Part shown: one piece after another, positions 61,452 to 64,000 of the stretch | Layout of the letters: every line of letters begins with the position of its first letter | How positions within the stretch are numbered: the stretch's first letter is position 1 | Source: Adiantum capillus-veneris | Lineage: Eukaryota > Streptophyta > Polypodiopsida > Polypodiales > Pteridaceae | DNA length: 64,000 bases | Direction: 5' to 3' | Assembly: GCA_014529385.2 (NCBI GenBank) | Contig: CM043960.1 | Coordinates: forward strand, 118,552,043-118,616,042 | The notes under the pieces: model-generated | The model's database searches: none | The model's input: only the letters and a program-made list of their open reading frames with translations | Told to the model about the DNA's origin: nothing | Position numbers and translations under genes: made by a program

Positions 61452-61874
61452 ATGGTTAGTACGCTAGAGTCATCCACTCCTGCCTTGGGTGAGAGGTACC
61501 CTCGTTACTTTTCACAAATATTTCACATGGTCTTTCCAGTGCTTGCATGTGAATGGGATTTGATAGGTACGCTAGCATGTGAGAGGAATTTTGAGGAGTT
61601 AGAATGGCTGATACGTCTCTTGACCACGTCTGATCCATACTTAGTAGAGAGCGTTTCTCCCATTGCACAAGCCTACCCTTTTGACCAAGATGACTATAGG
61701 CGTCTAGTGACCTTCTTAGTAAACATGGGCACCTATGATGAAGAAAAAAATTTACACGACTACACGGATGGAACATATGGTCTCATGGATGATGACTTTG
61801 TTTATCTCGACGACGAGGATAGGGGTTTAGCCTTAGGGTTTCCCCCCAACCTCTACAATATCCTATTCCCTTGA
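61452..61874 (+). CDS. Intact 141-aa ORF of unknown function in the env position
   Basis: Starts ATG at 61452, three bases after GTGTACAG, which looks like a 3' splice site (AG at 61448-61449). The protein is acidic: MVSTLESSTPALGERYPRYF, then ACERNFEELEWLIRLLTTSD, YPFDQDDYRRLVTFLVNMG and an Asp-rich end YGLMDDDFVYLDDEDRG. There is no signal peptide, membrane span or known domain, so it is not a classical envelope. It is the only complete separate ORF in an element whose gag-pol has seven stops. A spliced or internally started transcript is suggested. Plant Tat-group elements are known to carry additional ORFs between pol and the LTR. Confidence 0.55.
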   Translation: MVSTLESSTPALGERYPRYFSQIFHMVFPVLACEWDLIGTLACERNFEELEWLIRLLTTSDPYLVESVSPIAQAYPFDQDDYRRLVTFLVNMGTYDEEKNLHDYTDGTYGLMDDDFVYLDDEDRGLALGFPPNLYNILFP

Positions 61875-63229
61875 CTCTCTAGGGGGAGTGCAAATAATTA
61901 GGTTAGGGTTCCTTATGTTTTTTGTTGTGTTCAATAAGTGTTGGTACCTTTTTCCACTAATGTGCCTCCTGGAGGTATTCCTTTTGTTTCCTAGTGTGTA
62001 CAGGAGCGTGTTGCTATTGGTAGGATTTGGACCTTCATGGAATCTTTATCTCGACTCACTCTTCAAATCAAGCGCGACCATCGACACAAACAGGTGTTTC
62101 TTGTCCATTAGCATTGCCCCTTATCTTTTTTGCATCTATGATTGTCAGCTTTAATTGTGATTGGTAGCCTAATATTCACCGCATTTGCTTAGTATCAAAC
62201 ATTTAATTCAATGTAATTTTTTGTCATAATCACTTGTCTAGGTTTAAAAATCAAGCAGTCCGACAAACTAGTTTGACCAAGTTAGGTGTTAGAAATCTTC
62301 TCTTAATACCATGGGGAATGCCTTCCTAATAATTAATGGTTACTTAGGTTCTTAATCCGATTTAGGCAGCATTGTGTGAAATGTACTAGGGCTTTCTAGT
62401 GGGCTTGACCCTATTGACCTTTAGCTTAAGTATTATAAAGGGAGTTTACTAGTGTGATGAGCCTCGAGAGGTGTATCAGTGTTATATGACCCCCCAAAGT
62501 TACAAAATTAAAATGTTGAAAATGAACAAACAAAAAATCAAATGCCACACTGTAAAATCTTAAGCTGGAAGAGAAATCTCAGCTTGATTTGGTACTTCAC
62601 TCACATATATTGCCTATGGTACTAGAGCCCTAGAGGTTCCCAGTATGGGCGCTTTTACTTGAAAAGCAAAAAACCCAAGGCATACAAAATAAGCACATCA
62701 AAATTGAATCACTGTGAAAAGACTTTGGGGGGTCAAAGAAAAAGTAATCAGTCAGGCGATGATTTCATGAGAAATTCCTTTTATGGTAGCTTAACTACAA
62801 GGTCTTCTAGATATAGCCTCTAGTCAGCCCTCAAACACGAATACTTGGCTCTCGCGATTAAACAACTTAATTGACCACAGAAAATTAAGAATCTTACCCA
62901 TGGTATTAATATTCGATCTCTAGTGCCTTTCGACCGTCAAATTAGCGACCCCAGACTTGTTTAATTTTTTACCTTTACATGTGTTTATGCGTTTGATTAC
63001 ATTGCAATTTAATGTTCATTGCTGACAAATTGTTTGAAATTCTTTTACCAATCAATTTGTCTACCTAAAACTGCATATGCTTTTTACTCACTTATGAGAA
63101 TGCAATTACTGTGCCAATGTTGTTTGATTTTGCAGTGACTGAAGAAGGCTAAGGACATTCATCTCAAATGCTCTTCCACCTCGACGAACGAGCTTCAACT
63201 CAATAGCTTCCGAGGACGGAATCTACATC
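61875..63229 (+). other. 3' untranslated region of the gypsy element
   Basis: Begins with a further purine run (CTAGGGGGAG at 61881). No ORF with a family signature. A TTTTGCAG at about 63129-63136 looks like another 3' splice site. Confidence 0.5.
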
Positions 63230-63240
63230 AGGAAGGGGGG
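63230..63240 (+). other. Polypurine tract of the gypsy element
   Basis: AGGAAGGGGGG two bases before the 3' LTR; primes plus-strand DNA synthesis. Confidence 0.9.
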
Positions 63241-63242
63241 CA

Positions 63243-63833
63243 TGTTAACCCTCACGGCTCACGGACACCCCATCACCTACGACGGACGTGTATTATGTAT
63301 TTGGTAGAGTCAGGTACCGGGCTTGTCGGACCAATAGGAAAAGGGTAAGAGTGATCGCCGATGAGAGGCGCACTCTAATTGGGACATTCAAGGGATTAGT
63401 TGGCTAAGCATGGGCGCCCAAGCGTGAATGGGGTGAGCTCATATAAAAGCCAACTAAACCTAAAATTCACTCATTCTCTCATTTGTGCAATAGAAGAGTG
63501 CTCTTGCTCCATCTCCATCTCCATCTTCTTCTTCTTCACCTCCTTGTGTGTGTGTGTGTATGTGTGAGAGAGAGAGAGAGGGGGAGAGTGTGTGTGCGAT
63601 CGAGCATTACGAAGGCACGACGGCGGCGAAGCGGTTGAGCGCGGCACGACTGCAACTTCTTCTTCATCGCGGCGAGGAATCCACCACGAAGGCGAGCGTA
63701 GAGCGGTGAGTGACACACCCTTTGCTCTCTTGAGCTTGCTAGATTAGTCTTGTTGTGTGCTTGGAGCCATTTGTGGCTCGCACACGGTGTATCGGCAAGT
63801 CCCTTGCTTCGACGGTGCGGCAAGGAGCGCACA
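63243..63833 (+). repeat. 3' LTR of gypsy element, 591 bp
   Basis: Matches 49911-50499. TATA box ATATAAAAG at 63441-63449. Confidence 0.95.
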
Positions 63834-64000
63834 ACAAGCGTCACATTGGACCTCAAATGGCTTTGAGAGATCCGACAGTGTAAGCACAAGTTGAGAAACA
63901 AGATTTTCTTTAAGCTTTTCGAAAGCATTGTTCTCCTTGGCAGACCATGTATACCTAACATTTTTCTTTGTTAGGTCATGTAATGGTCCCGCTATTTGTG
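63834..64000 (-). pseudogene. pol: Chromovirus pol: RT/RNase H junction (continuation)
   Basis: Minus-strand reading gives IAGPLHDLTKKNVRYTWSAK, NAFEKLKENLVSQLVLTLSD and LSKPFEVQCDAC, all open. It joins directly to CLGAVLLQE at 49905 across the 13.9-kb insert. The duplicated ACAAG lies in the codons just after the catalytic Asp of the RNase H DAS box. Confidence 0.9.

Larger units (their letters stand above)
49911..63833 (+). mobile_element. 13.9-kb Ty3/gypsy retrotransposon (Tat/Athila-like), nested
   Basis: LTRs of 589 and 591 bp (49911-50499, 63243-63833) begin TGTTAACCCTCACGG and differ at only about eight sites plus a microsatellite. The element is flanked by the exact duplication ACAAG (49906-49910 and 63834-63838). 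The PBS is tRNA-Asp type. The order is gag, protease, RT, RNase H, integrase (no chromodomain), extra domains, a separate ORF, then PPT. The tRNA-Asp PBS and long extra 3' region point to the non-chromovirus Tat/Athila group. It splits the RNase H of the surrounding chromovirus. Confidence 0.95.

Overview
This window looks like transposon-rich nuclear DNA from a land plant, most likely a fern or other seed-free plant. That is an inference. It rests on (i) Ty1/copia and Ty3/gypsy elements with plant-type primer-binding sites for tRNA-Met and tRNA-Asp, (ii) a decayed PPR gene with the 'VSWSTLI..YA.H' consensus abundant in seed-free plants, (iii) a U6 snRNA fragment of plant type, and (iv) very long CT/GA microsatellites. 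Almost every recognisable reading frame belongs to a mobile element or a pseudogene. The best host-gene candidate is a 594-codon ORF at 2567-4351 whose product ends in a hydrophobic segment followed by PPPT, like a KASH (nuclear-envelope) tail.

Layout. 1-1.3 kb: 3' end of a LINE, closed by a CT tract. 1.4-4.8 kb: candidate host gene and a deleted U6 snRNA copy. 5.5 kb: 120-bp foldback. 7.5-9.7 kb: copia gag remnant. 9.72-10.3 kb: 142-bp LTR with PPT, minus strand. 12.3-13.2 kb: duplicated GA-flanked blocks and tandem repeats. 13.45-16.0 kb (minus): transposase-like protein with a DFAxNY / SDG..S.FK motif series that I cannot name. 16.2-17.2 kb: array of TAGCTACC motifs, then a PPR pseudogene. 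18.2-19.9 kb (minus): second LINE. 19.9-21.3 kb: two 5' LTR ends with PBS, and the longest CT tract. 24.1 kb: a second TAGCTACC array. 24.5-27.4 kb (minus): FCP1-like phosphatase pseudogene and further broken coding frame. 31.9-36.9 kb: copia element with both LTRs, lacking the RT active site. 36.9-45.3 kb: related copia element on the minus strand, interrupted by a younger complete copia at 39867-44974. 46.1-64.0 kb: chromovirus on the minus strand whose RNase H domain is split by a 13.9-kb Ty3/gypsy element (49911-63833) flanked by the exact target duplication ACAAG.

The most interesting object is the 13.9-kb gypsy element. It keeps one reading frame from 51612 to 61205, broken only by seven in-frame stops with no frameshift. 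It has four zinc knuckles and a retropepsin-like domain both before RT and again after the integrase. A W-[VIA]-P-[KR] repeat tail follows, then a separate intact 141-codon ORF preceded by its own TATA-like box, a 3' splice site and a duplicate polypurine tract. Across the window most premature stops are TAG, TAA or TGA where CAG, CAA or CGA would fit. This suggests C-to-T decay of methylated DNA, and less likely sites for U-to-C RNA editing.

All family calls come from reading motifs by eye; no database search was run.
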